64,000 nt of DNA from Vigna angularis (taxonomy: Eukaryota > Streptophyta > Magnoliopsida > Fabales > Fabaceae), in contig NC_068980.1 in NCBI RefSeq assembly GCF_016808095.1, positions 6,358,501 to 6,422,500 on the forward strand, read 5' to 3'. The notes under the pieces were generated by a model. That model was not told where the DNA came from. It saw nothing but the letters and a program-made list of their open reading frames with translations, and did not search any database. Below are positions 12,128 to 25,300 of the stretch, in pieces (positions within the stretch are counted from its first letter, which is position 1; each line of letters begins with the position of its first letter). The position numbers and the translations under genes are program-made.

Positions 12128-13841
12128 ATATAAAGACCAAAATGTCTAAATTCACCTTATAATCCTAGATAGTGTGAAATGGTTGCACATGTTTACAGTC
12201 GAGGGTGTTGACATGGTTTCTTTCTATGCATAACACAGTTTCCACATTTCTGATTATTCTTAATTACATGTTTAAAATTTTTTTTCTTTTTTTTTTCCGT
12301 GAATGGTTTCTGAAATTTGCAACCAGATTTGGGAGAATTTGTCGTAAGAGACTATGGTGGTTTTCTTTTGTCTGGCCAGCTATTTGACTAAAACTCGTGT
12401 TAATTATGTTACTTGTTGAATACAGAGAGCACAAATAATAACATATGTACCGTACACTCCGTAATTCTTTGACATGGCAAGAAAGATCCAAACGATGATA
12501 TTTGTATAGATTTCAATCAACAAAACTCTAAGCTTGAGATAATGGCATGAATGAAGACAAGAAAAAAAGAAAATAAAATTATAAATAGGGTAAAAGATAA
12601 AATTATTTAAATTAAACAAAAAAAAGTGAAAACAAATAATAAATGTATGATAATTTTTTTTTATTATTGATAGTGTTGTCTGTAATCAATTATATAAGTA
12701 AAATATACTTTAAAATACTTTTTGTTTTTTTCTGAAATATAATGTCATTGTCTTTTCCTCCATAGTTGTCAACATAATTGGTCTCTTCCTTTTTTGAAAA
12801 TATCTTCAAATATTGTCCATACGCTGTAATTCAAATGAGTACGTCTTTACATTCGCACCCTTCACTTTTTTTTGTGCACGCTTGATCCTTGATACAAAGA
12901 TATTCAAGTGTGTTTGGTATGAAAAGTTAAAAGAATTCTATTTTTTTATAAAAAAAGTTTGAAATAGTTTATCATAAAATATATGCAACTTAGATTAAAG
13001 AAAGAAGATTAAAACTTCAAGAATTTAAGATAATAATTTGATTAGTAGTAATTTTAATTACTTAAACTTTATTCATTTTTTATTTTTATTCACTGCCTTT
13101 TCAAGATAGCAAAATAATAAAACTGTTTCGGAAAATAGGAATGAGGTTAAGAGTCCAACGTCCAATAAATCATCTAAGTGTCCAAAACTGTTTTCAACTC
13201 CAAGTTTTCTTGTAACGTTTGAAAGATATTTCTAGAAAGCACTCTGATGTCAAAGTGAGTTCAATGTGTGACAGTTTAGATATCAATGATATAGTAAATA
13301 CAATGTTGGTAATCATACCTATATTTATAGATTTTAGATTGAACTTTTAATTACAGACATCCTAATTACAGTCCAATTGTTAGCGATCATATTTTACCTT
13401 CAACTTGTTCTGCATTAGAGGTAATTGCCTTGACTATTGACCAATCGGTTTGAGTCCTCCATCGTCCAGTCCTGATGGTGGTAAAAATAATAACATATTA
13501 GTTATAAATCAATTTTAATTTTATTTAATGTGTATAACTTTTGGTATAATGCAATCGGTTAATTGCTAAACCTATAAGGAAAATTAAAGTGAAAACACAA
13601 AAAATATCTTTGAGTATTTACTTTAAAACTTGAAGAAGATTCCAATAAACGGTCAAGAGAAACAACCAAAAAAGCTCAAGCTGATAGGGGAGAGAAAGGA
13701 GAACATGGCTGTTCTACGAAAAAAGAATGAAAAAGTAGGATTTTGTTTAATTTTTCAATAAGCGCAAAACTGTCTTTTTATCAGGACTATGGAGGTATAA
13801 AAAGAAAAGGCATCTGTTGTGCGTTCAGTATATTGCTCTTT
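9295..13841. other. Intergenic, AT-rich, no gene seen
   Basis: About 4.5 kb with poly-A/T runs and short TA tracts (10068-10089, 12092-12121). The stretch 11395-11640 is a diverged match to 20665-20905. No conserved domain or spliced gene could be built. Confidence 0.5.
11395..11640. repeat. Dispersed repeat, copy A
   Basis: Shares ordered blocks with 20665-20905: ACAAATATA, GTTCTAGTAAGA, TCCAAATATAA beside TCCAAAATATAA, and the final ACAAATC. A further match lies downstream of each copy (about 12175-12265 and 21184-21265, both around AAATGGTTGCA and ATGGTTTC). Orientation is the same in both. Confidence 0.6.
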
Positions 13842-14877
13842 GAGAGTTACTTCCTACACCACCCCACGTTGCTTCCTGCATCACCATATTTTTTGAAAAT
13901 TTCAAAATTATCATTTATATTTTAATATATCTTACACCACTACATTTTTTCTTCAACGAGTATCGACATTCGTTGAAAAAAAAATACTTCAAAAGATATG
14001 TCACATATATTAACGGATATGCTACATCCGTTCATGTTTTTTTTAGTTTTTCGATTATTAATTTAATATTTTTTATATTATTAAATAAACGGATGTGCCA
14101 CGTCCTTAAGGTTTTCTTATTTTTTTAGTTTATTATATTTTAATTTAATATATAAATATTATTTAATTTTTAAAAAAATTTATTATATAATTATATAAAT
14201 TAATTTTATTTTATTTAATAAAATAATTATTATTAATTTAATTTATATATTATTATTTAATTAATTATTATAAAAAAATTATGTTACTAAGTAAACGGAC
14301 GTGATCATATAAGTTTTTTCTTTAGTTTATTAATTTATTATATTTTAAATTAATATATAAATATTATTTTATTTTATTTTAAATTTATTATATTATTATA
14401 TATAAATTAATGTTATTTTATTTAATAAAATAATAATTATTAATTTATTTTATATATTATTATTTAATTAATTATCATAATATAAATATTATAAATGAAA
14501 CGGATATATCTGTTAGTTTTCTTTTTTTATAATTTATTAATTTATATATTTTAAATTAATATATATATTATTTAATTAAATTAATAATTATTATTTAATT
14601 AAATAAAATAAAATTAATTTTTGTAATATATTATAAGAAAATAAAAATTAAAGTAATTTATAAATTAACTAAAATATAATATTTAAAAAACTAAAAAAAA
14701 TTACTTAAACAGACGTGATCATATCCGTTAACGGATTGACACATCCGTTGAATATAATAAATCAAAAAGTTGGATATGAAATGGTGAAACGGATATTGAC
14801 ATCCGTTTTATATCAAAGATAAATTGAGTATGGAGTGGTACAAAAAATAATTGATGATAGTGGAGGAAGCAACACTC
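13842..14877. mobile_element. Mutator-like non-autonomous element (1036 bp)
   Basis: The left terminus GAGAGTTACTTCCTACACC pairs with the reversed right terminus GAGTGTTGCTTCCTCCAC. Flanking 9-mers are TTGCTCTTT (13833-13841) and TTAATCTTT (14878-14886), matching at 7 of 9 positions as an aged 9-bp target duplication. The interior is AT-rich and non-coding, with repeated ACGGAT and ATCCGT motifs. The terminus is related to those of 43557-44255 and 52915-54441. Confidence 0.75.
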
Positions 14878-14947
14878 TTAATCTTTATATATTTAGCCTT
14901 TTGTGTCTTAGAACTTTGGGCTTTTACATTAGTTACAACACTAAAAG

Positions 14948-15341
14948 AAGGCAGTTTCGTCTTTCACCTCCATAAATTCCTCTCTACTTTTTCTTATAAA
15001 TGAATTTTTAATTTTGTTTCTATTGTAGTCATTTTCGAATTGTGTCATCTTAAAACCAAAAGTAACTTTTATATCATATAATTCAAAAAATATTTTTTTC
15101 TTGAAAGATAACTTTTGAACTATTAGAAATTAAAAATAACTTTTAAATTGTATAATCCGAAAAATGATTTCAGGACTATACAATACAATTTTTCTTTTAA
15201 CTTATGGAAGTCATTTTTAACATCTAAATTGTATAATACTTAAAATCGATATTTAAATTACGCAGTCTAAAAAGGATAAAAATAATTCTTTTTATAAAGA
15301 AGCTGTAGGGAATTTATGAAAAGGCAGGAAGGAGCTGCCTT
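14948..15341. mobile_element. Possible MITE next to the Mutator-like element
   Basis: The left end AAGGCAGTTTCGTC and the reversed right end AAGGCAGCTCCTTCC form an imperfect inverted repeat of about 30 bp; CATAAATTCC recurs inside both arms. Flanks share AAAAG, too short to call a target duplication. The interior consists of degenerate repeats of the type TAATTCAAAAGTTATTTTTA, also seen at 52490-52800. Confidence 0.45.
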
Positions 15342-15607
15342 AAAAGAAATTACTACTGTAAAGGTCTGCAGTATTTAATATTATTTTATTATTAATTTTC
15401 TTTCCTGTATATAAATTAATTTTCATTATTAACAATTCAAATTTTTATTCGATTTTCTTCTTTCCTCTCTCTGAGTTGGTTTATTTATGGTATTCTCCAA
15501 GATCTTCCTCTTCAAACTTTTGCAATATTAGTTAGAAAGATAAACATTTTACATAAGACAACAAAAAAAATAAAATATAAACTAATGGTGCATAAAAGAA
15601 AATTATA

Positions 15608-16964
15608 GACTTAATAGTTTCTTTTATCCTTAGTTTTGTTCGATTGTGTCAATTAGGTTCCTGGTTTAAAAATAACGTCTAATTGGTCTTTAATTAGAAA
15701 ATTTTGTGTCAACGTTGTCCCTTTCGTTAAAAAAACACTAACGGTATTAATGGATTGATAATACGACAGTTCCTTTTCAAATCTTATTTTTTTAATCTTT
15801 GAGCCACTAATCCCTCCTGCCACGTCAGCTTTGCCTTCCCCAAACAGCAGAAACTATAATTTCTCCACCGTAGTCAAACCCTATTCGCCACCACCACCTT
15901 GTTGTGCCACAATAATGAAGTCCAAACCCTATCCAATTGTGCTGCCACCACCCACACCGTGAAACCCATCCACCACCATGAACCATGCCGCGTTATCACT
16001 ACCATGTCGAAAATCGCACAACCAGGTTCGAACCTACCCTCCATCATCAATCTCGCGCAACCCAAATCACCACCAACAACATCATCTTCTTCCTCGCGAT
16101 TAAGACCCAGAAAAACCCAAAAAAAATTCTCAATTTTCGAACTCCCAATTCGCGCAAATCAGACAACCCTAGCACCATCCCAATTCGCACTGCCACCATT
16201 GCAAGACCCATAAGCTTTTACTAGCTCCACCATGACCTCGTAAGACGCCTCCATCAACAATATATCCATACTTGTCTGAACCAGCACTGCGACGTGACAC
16301 AAGTGAACCCTAATCGCGATCTCCATTCAAATAGTCATCCACCACAAGCACGACGCAACCACAACCGCCTTCGTCGCGCCTTCAGCCTGCAAAGGGAAAT
16401 ACAAAGAATGCAAACCCAATTTGCATCCAAAACAGAATCACGAAACCATGTTCATCCCCTCCGTATCCAGAAGCTTTCCTCGCGCAACCATCACAGATCT
16501 CTTGAACCAACACCATGAATCCTTCATCGCACCAGATTGCAACCTGCAGAAGAAATCAAAAACCCTAAAGCAGTTCAAGACCCTAATCGTGATCTAGTAG
16601 CAACGAGCAACTCGCGCTTCCATCCATGGCCGAGAATCGCGAGTAACCTTCCTTCGCGATGCAAGAGTAAGCAATTTCCTCTCTCCATCAAAACCCTAAT
16701 TTTGGATGGGAGAAGGGGCTGCCATTGTGCAGTATCCACCTCAACCTCTAATTGCTTACCACGTCATCACAAATAACATTAAAATGACACGTTACCATTA
16801 TGTACTGCCACATCATCAAACTATTAACTCCGTTTGTTTTTTTTTAACGGAAAGAACGATGTTGACATAATTTTTTATTTAAGGATCAACTAGACACTAT
16901 TTTTAAACCTAGGACCTAATTGAGACAATCGAGCAAAACTAGAGATAAAAGAGTCTATTAAGCC
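15608..16964. mobile_element. Mutator-like element with GC-rich cargo (Pack-MULE-like), 1357 bp
   Basis: The left arm starts GACTTAATAG and the reversed right arm starts GGCTTAATAG. The arms match imperfectly for about 150 bp, as far as the GTTAAAAAAA...AACGG block (left about 15726-15750, right about 16825-16855). A perfect 9-bp target duplication AAAATTATA flanks it at 15599-15607 and 16965-16973. The interior 15850-16770 is much richer in GC than its surroundings and contains several short open frames on the plus strand (for example 15899-16213, 104 codons), none with a recognisable domain. Element type is firm from TIR plus 9-bp duplication; capture of a host gene fragment is inference. 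Confidence 0.88.
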
Positions 16965-16973
16965 AAAATTATA

Positions 16974-19902
16974 AATCATTAAGATGGTTTGCCGGAAACT
17001 TTATTTAAATTACCCTTTCAGTTCATACAATCTTTATAAGCTTTTACTTCTTAATTATTTTTTTTAATAGAAGTATGTTAATTAAATTAGGTTAAAAGTT
17101 TAAACATTACGTGAAAAAAAGAAACTGAAGTCAGAATGAAATCATAGAATTGATTGAAAGTAGGGATGTTTATAGTTATCTATTTAGGAAAATAAAAACT
17201 GAGGCGGCCGAATATTTGTCAATCAATATATATCAGGATTTATTTTGTTTACTTAGTTAAATATCATTTAGTTCATTAAATTATGACCCTTCCATATTTA
17301 ACAATTTTAGAAACAGAAATCCCAATAAATGTGGATATGGAAAAGAGAATTCCTTTTATGTGCAGATAGATTAATATTTTTAATTTAAATATGTTTTAGA
17401 TAATACTGAGTTACACGGGCGTGCAGTGCCATTTTCTTCAACGATAATGTCTAGGAAAACACTTGTATGAACTATTAAAAATGAAAAAAAAAAATTAAAG
17501 TAATTCTAAGGTATGAGTAAAAAAATTAATATAAGTTGAATAAATTTTTTAATTTAATTTTTATCCTCTAAATTCTAAATTATAAAAAAAAATGATATTA
17601 ATTGACTTTTTACGTAACAATGTAACTACACCAAATATTATTATTTGGAGGCTATTCCTTCCTCAACCCTATAATTACTAACTGCGCTCCCTATTAATAA
17701 AGAAAAGAAAATATTCTCTCTAGCTATATGCTGTAATTACTGACTGCACTCCCTATTAATAGGAAAAATTGAAAATACTATCTCACGCAACTGATATTAT
17801 CACTGTGATTATTATTGCCGCATAGAAAGAAAAAAAAAACACTAGAAAAGGAGAGAGAACATAAAAAAAATTCCATCTGAAAAGTTTTTTTCAAAATATT
17901 TCAGAAAAACTTCTTTCATATATCTCATCTCGGGAAACTCGTTCTAAAATTAAATATGAAAAACTTGTTCCAAAATATATTTCATACATTTCATAAATCT
18001 CATTCCAAAAACTTTATTATAAAAATCTTATTTCAAATAATTTTCAGAATAAATAATCCAAAAATTGACTTTACGAAAGTAGAGGGAAAATCCTTATTTT
18101 TGGATATTGGTCGAAGTAAAATTAAAAAAAAATCTTAATACATAGCATCACAATGAAATCTTAACAAAATAATTAGAATTTAGTAAGATTGTTTTGTTCT
18201 TTGTTCACATTGACATATAGACTCATTAATTTGATATTTTTAACATGGTTTCATCATCACTTACGTGAGTTATGACCAGAAAAACTTACAAGATTAAATT
18301 TTATAAAAAAATTCATAAGATTAAAATATCTACAAAAATCATCTAGATTGGAGTCTATTCATGGATTTTTTTTTAGAAAAATATTCATTTTGAATACAAA
18401 AAAATGTAATAAACTCCTAATCCGATGTATATCTAAGTGTTTTTAATATGTTAAATAAGTATATACAAATATTTTAATCAAACTAAATAGATTTTGTAAG
18501 AGATTTCAATAAACTTGATTGTTTGTTTGTATAGAAAAATTATGTAGTAATTTAGAACGTTAAAATTCTTGACTAACTAAACATATTTAATCATTGACTC
18601 ACTAAATATATTTTTAAAGTATATAAGATTATCATTTAATTTTGTTATGAAAAAATTTTATGTGTATTTCTCATATAAACATATTTAAGTAAGTAATTTT
18701 TTACTTTTAATGATTTTTTATCAAAATTAACAACAAATTATTTACAATATTAAGTGGTTTATAATATATCATTCTTAATATTCATTAACTTTATTATTAT
18801 CAGAATGAATAATTAAAGATTATATGTATTTTCTATAATAATTATTAATTCAATTGTTTGATATGCATATAATTTATTAGTTTCTCATTTTTCTACACTT
18901 CTAATTTTTTTAATCATACATATATATTTCAATTATTATTTATACATATATATTTCAATTATTATTTATGTTGATTGATTCATTTTTAAAGTATATATTT
19001 TACCATTATACACAGAAAGAAGTGAATAAAAAAATAATATAAAATATTATCTTTAACTCAAAATTTTAAAATATAATTTATTAATTTTTTTATATTATGT
19101 TTTAACATGAAACTTCTATAATTACGCTTCAATTTCAAATATGTTGATTTTCTTCTTTATAAAATTAAAAGAAATTAAAAAACTTTTAAGTTATTATAAA
19201 AGAATACATAATATATAAAAAAATAAATTATTTATCACAATATAAAACAATTCACTTCTTATTAATTAAGAAATTCATTTATATATTTTAAAATGTTTAT
19301 TTGATTAAAAAAATTAAAATCTAACTAATACAAAGAAAAGTCATTTTATCTATCTAACATAAACATTTTTTTTTATAAAGACTACATTTATTAGAGAATA
19401 TGTAAGAAGTGATACTCAAGTTTTTTTTTACAAAAGTTAACAATTAATAAAATCATTAAATATTTGACATAGTCATATATGAGAAATATATATGAAAAGT
19501 TATTTCATACACAAATATTGTTATATATGAGTATGATATAAATATATATATATATATTATTTAACATATAAAAACTCAAAAAATATGAAGTATTATTATA
19601 TATTTTATTTAATAATATAATAATAAGTATGTTATAAAAATATTAATTTAAATATACTAAAATTACAATATATTAAAATATATAATATTATATGTTTATA
19701 TAAATGATATTATTTTTAAAAATTAAATAAATTTTGTATTAAGGTTAAATTCACCTTAACCATGACCTTAACTCACTTGATAATGAGTTTTGAGGATTAA
19801 GGTTTTTTTTCCCACTTGAGAATTTTCTAAAATAGAACTTTTTCAAGAATAGGTTAAAGTTGGCCCATGAGTTATGGATTAAGATTACACGTGATGATGG
19901 AA
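16974..19902. other. Intergenic, AT-rich, no gene seen
   Basis: About 2.9 kb without a credible gene. A short diverged tandem duplication (about 60 bp, containing TGCACTCCCTATTAATA and TGCGCTCCCTATTAATA) lies at about 17670-17765. Near 18900-18970 TACATATATATTTCAATTATT occurs twice in tandem. Confidence 0.5.
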
Positions 19903-20328
19903 TTGGATTGTAAATTTACTCTAATTACATAAGATAAACTTTCTTCTCTTATTTTTCATTTTTATTATTTGTTTCGGGTGTGATGATGGAAATGGATTGC
20001 AAATTTACTGTAATTACTTGAGATAAACTTTTTTCTCCTATTTTTCTTTTTTATTATTTGTTTCGGATAAGGTGTAGAGATGCCTTACTCAAAGCATGCA
20101 AAGATGTTCTAAAGATTGGATTGTAAATTTACTCTAATTACATAAGATAAACTTTCTTCTCCTATTTTTCTTTTTTATTATTTGTTTCGGGTGTGATGAT
20201 GGAAATGGATTGCAAATTTACTGTAATTACTTGAGATAAACTTTTTTCTCCTATTTTTCTTTTTTATTATTTGTTTCGGATAAGGTGTAGAGATGCCTTA
20301 CTCAAAGCATGCAAAGATGTTCTAAAGA
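19903..20328. repeat. Tandem duplication, 213-bp unit, with nested ~88-bp subunits
   Basis: The segment 19903-20115 is repeated almost exactly at 20116-20328. Within each unit a shorter segment is itself duplicated (GGATTGTAAATT at 19905 and GGATTGCAAATT at 19993). High identity between the 213-bp units points to a recent duplication after an older one. Confidence 0.9.
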
Positions 20329-21843
20329 CTGAATGAGATCCCTGATCCATCCTCCAAACTATGTTATTCTCTCTCTTCTCTTTGTATTATATTTAGCTTA
20401 TCATCATGTGTTTGACCCATTTATTAGCAATAAATGATATTATTCTTATTAATTGTTAATAAATGACTATTATTTTAATTAACTTTCCATTGATTGCTCA
20501 GATTAATTTTCAGACTATTTTTCCACTAGATGGTCAGCCGTTCGATTTTCGGTTGGTTGGATGGTAACTTATTCATACAATACACATATATATATAAGAG
20601 ATTATTATTAGAAATCTCCGGAATCTCTCCCCATTTATCATGATATTCCACTCAAATTGGGACAAATATAACGTGTTCTAGTAAGATCCAATAGTAGTTA
20701 GGGTCAAGAAAATTGTGTTGAAGATAAATAGGTGAGACAAGTAACCACTATTGTGGGAGAAACTCATAGTAATATCCAATTCACACTTGAAGGGAGACTT
20801 TTAAAATCCAAAATATAAGTTAAAAGTGTAGAAATGAGAAAATTCAATAACATGGAAAAAAAAACTACAAATCTTAAGTCTTATGATTCTGTGTCGAAAA
20901 TGATATTGGTATGTCCCTGAAAATTTTCCTACAACTATGACAGCCTCTACTACCTAAAATCTTAAATGAAAATGATTATATATCTAAATTGTTTATATTC
21001 ATTTGACACTACTTTATTTACTTTTTACTCTCTTCTTTATTGAAAAAATACAAAACTTAAGACTTTTTAGACCATTTAACTCTTATATCCTGTGTCAAAT
21101 GAATGTAAAAGTATATCATGATACCGTTTTTCAATCTTAAAACATTTCCTTGTACGTTCCTTTTTACGAGGTAATACTACTTGTGTAAAATGGTTGCAGT
21201 AAAGGGTATAGAAATGGTTTCGTCCTATATATATACCCTGTAAACACAGTTATTTGTAATATTTTTACCAATGTTGAGCTAGCAGATTCTTCATCCCAAA
21301 CTTAATAATAATAAAAATGTTTGCACAAACGTATATAAACCACAAGTAAAACTCATGGCATATAACATGATTCATTTAAAATTCACACAGTATACATAGT
21401 TATAACTTATAAACATGTTACAAAACCTTCAAAAGGGTAAACAAGAAACTGTGTAGCAAGCTAACGAGCACATAAGACAGACCCTTCTTTCCATATCGTA
21501 GAATATCTATACATCTTATCTGAATCACAAGAACAACTGCTTCGGTATTAACCCCACACAATTAAAGAAAATTGATGCAAGTCATCTAAGAGTTCAGTGT
21601 GTATCAGTAGACAATGCCAACACAGAAAGAAAACATTGTGTTACAACATAGGAATAGACATGTTTTCCACTACCTAGTACCTAGACACTCTTTTTCAAAA
21701 TGAGTTCAGATATGAGATGTAAAACAGTTAGGCAAAGTTAAGTCCACCTGAAAACTTAGATTGGATTTGATGTCAGTCACTGCAAGCGCATTCTGTGCTT
21801 GCTCTCAACACATCCACACTAAGAAAAGATGAAACAGGTGGGT
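20329..21843. other. Intergenic; probable LHW 3' flank
   Basis: Holds dispersed repeat copy B (20665-20905). The less AT-rich stretch about 21330-21843 lies directly downstream of the LHW stop on the minus strand and probably includes its 3' UTR; a second small non-coding exon is possible but unproven. Confidence 0.45.
20665..20905. repeat. Dispersed repeat, copy B
   Basis: Counterpart of 11395-11640, same orientation. No terminal repeats or coding potential were found. Confidence 0.6.
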
Positions 21844-22300
21844 TCATTGCAAGCTACTAGGCCTTCCAGTTGCTGGGATCTGTGCAGCCTGTGGAAAAGT
21901 GTGATACACCATGTTATCAATTGCATTGGATGAAGATGCTTTTACCTTCACCGTTTGCTCCAAAAGACGAACCAGTGACATGAATATTTCCATCCTTGTT
22001 ACATCCCTGTTAGCCTGCAAATTCAATTTATAATTTATAACTACATTGGATCATTCCTTATCCTCATGCTGATCATCTTCGCTTTCAAAGTGCAGAAAAC
22101 ATCAAAAACACGCAATCGGTAAGTAGTATTACCTCAACAGCAAAGCGTGCCCAGATTTTGTCATTGTGAGCTTCCATTACCCCTTTCAATATGGTTAAAC
22201 CCAATCCTCTGATTAAGTCCGCTATTTCCAAAAAGAAACCTCTTTTCTCACAAAGCATCTGCAGAAATAACCAAGCAAACAGATTATAGAGGTGATGATG

Positions 22301-22371
<71 letters not shown>

Positions 22372-25300
22372 TCTAGGACCAAAAGAACTTCAAAAAAATC
22401 CACTACCTCCACTAGCATTTGACGAGGAGGGTTCAGATCCTCAACTACAATAGGACAAACCATTGATTGCGAGCCAACTTCATATGCCCATGTAGCTCCT
22501 CCCTCGAAGTTGTCTTTCAAAAGCAACCCACCTTCCTTATTAATAATCTGCACATTTAACAAAGGATTCCCCATTTTTTCATTCTTGATAATTCTTCAAA
22601 TAACATTGTTTTAGCTTAGGCTGTCCCTTACCTTAGACTCGCCCGTTTGTTTTAGCTTGTCAGCATGCTTTGTCACACTTTGCAAGAAAAGCATGTGCTT
22701 AATTGTCCGTTCCAAAAGTGCATCTATGCTACACTGTTAGTCACAGAGAGACTCAGTGCCTGAACAAGATATATAAATTAATAAAATATTGGAATGAAGT
22801 ATAAGTAAGGAAATACTTTTGCTCCGTTTGGCACAATTTCTCTTAGTTCTTTCACTCGATCTTGAATCATTTGGCGATCTTTGGGGCGAGGTCTGGGATT
22901 CTCTCCTGGTTTAAGCCTCTTACGATTGGGTTTGCAAGCCTCATCTGTCCGCTTTGAGTATCCAGTAGAAACACTATTCTCACGTTTAACACTCCCACTG
23001 TTCTCAACCCATGAACTAAGTTGTGAGCCATAAGTAGAACTAGTTTGAGAACAGTTTCCGGCATCTTCCTTGTTACCTCTGGACCTAAGAAAACTAGCTT
23101 CTGTGGCACCTGTTTTACCACCATTCTTAGGAAAATCAAATAATCCCCCTTGGAAATTACCAGACATAACCGGTCTGCGGGAAGGAGAGGGAACAGAGGA
23201 AGTACTGTTCCTTGTCAATGTTGTCCTGCAAGACATGTCATCAGAATCCTGTTTTACAACAGATTTGGCTTTGGAGACCACTGCATCCAAGAGGTGGTCT
23301 GTTCCCGTCCCAGAAAATATGCCACTGTCTGATATTGCTTCTTTAACTGAATATATATCAGGATTTGTAGTTGTGCCCGGCATATTCATAGGTTCCAACT
23401 TTTTGTCAATATTTTCTGTATTTGCATCCAATTCGTCTGCAAAGTGTTTATTCCAATTTCCATTCAGTAATTTGTTTTTCAAATCTACCCCTAAAACATC
23501 AAACAGGTCATCACCTGATGGAGGTTTAGTACAATCTAGTTTGAGTTTAGGATTCATTGCCATCATAGATTGAATACTATCATCTTTGCTAAGACAATCA
23601 TGGGCCAGACCAGGGATTTGACCACTAATGGGCACACGTTGCTCAACATGAAAAGTGGGGAGGTTACGGGCCTGATGCAAATCATAGTCTATCTTTTGAT
23701 TAGTTGAAACACACTTTAAATCTACAGGGAGCATCTTGTGATTAGAACCTTCTACATGCATGTGAAATGTGCTGCATTGATTACTCGAAATAGCAGAAGA
23801 ACAACCTCTTGGTTTAGTTGAAGAATCAGAATTTTGAAGTCCAATCCCAACTTCTCTGGATAAATCAGCTGTGGATGCTTTGGGAGATTGTGAACCAGGA
23901 CTAGTAATTAGATTTGACCTCAAAAGAGTACTCATACCACCGTGTATTGGGATTCCTCCTAGTGGGGGAGCACTGCTAGAACTCGTACTGTGGCCAAGTA
24001 TGTAGCCTCCATCTGTGTGTAGATGAAGCATGTTTAAGGTACTTGACACATTAAAACAAGGATTAACATTATCTCGATTCCCAATTGCTGATATAATTTG
24101 TTGCTCCATTAATGTTAGATGATCCTCACTTTGACCAGATTGACCAAAAGACCCAGAACCAGTCAAGTTATCGAATGTAGATCTAGCATTATGTGAAACA
24201 GAATGTTGCTGCTGACATGAATCAACATCTGAGATTATCACTTCAGCCTCCATAGCTCCATTCCGTTGTTGGCCAGAAAAGTGTGTTTCACTCATTGGAA
24301 TAACATTTGGTTGGTAATGGTTGCTGGGTATCTGGTTCAGTTTACAGGTTTCCAGTGTCAGTGCAGAACCCTGGCATGCACTTGTCTCCGCATTTAAATG
24401 GCAAGGTGTTTGAACAAAAGGCCTTGAAGTATGAAATGAATTACTTTTCTGATTGGAGGCATTAGCTACTGAGAGAGTGCAATTTGACGTAATGACAGGT
24501 GGATTGATAGACACTGGCACACCAGTAATGGAAGGTCCAGCAAATCGTTCAATAGAGAGATTTGCCGAATAGTCTTCAGATAGAAGGGCACCAGGAACAC
24601 ATCCTAATTGCAAGATCAAGCTCTTCACATCATTCACAAATCCCATATTCTCATTTATCTGTGACATCAAGTATTCATTAGTTGTGGGACATTGGAACAG
24701 CAGACAGAAAGGCTTCTTAAATGATGGTACAATCACTAGAATGCAAACTAGAGAATTCCTATGGTCCTCTAGTAATAAGCAAAATTTGAGTTCTGAAGTT
24801 AATCTAGAGGATTCACTCCTAATCCATATATTTACTAGGTGAAGATTATTTGTCCTCTCGCCATAATTCAGTGCTCTAGCACTATGAAATCATTGAAGAT
24901 ATTATATTACATTACATCTCTACAGAATTACAGAACAATAGAAAGAAAAGGACTTACGGGTAAGAAAGAACCAAATTGACAAACCCCGTGAGGAAGTACA
25001 GGAATAACTGCTACTGTCTGCAAAAACAATATGATAGTATATCATGAACAGAAATACAAAGTTTACAACCATACAAGGAGCATAAGTAAAATTACAAACC
25101 TGTATTCCAGCTGAAAATTGGTGATGCACTTCAGGGTATAACTAAAAAGGGAGCACAAATATAAGAAATCAAAACAAAGTTCACAAGCATATATACTCCA
25201 AGTCTCTAAACTTCCCTACAAAAAAAATGTATTTAACCTCTAGAAGCCAATAATCAAATTCATACCTCTTGTGGATATACATCTTTTGTGAAACTGTTCA

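Noticed and set aside
23070..23573. 167-codon plus-strand open frame inside LHW exon 6
   Set aside because: Antisense shadow of the LHW coding exon; no domain.
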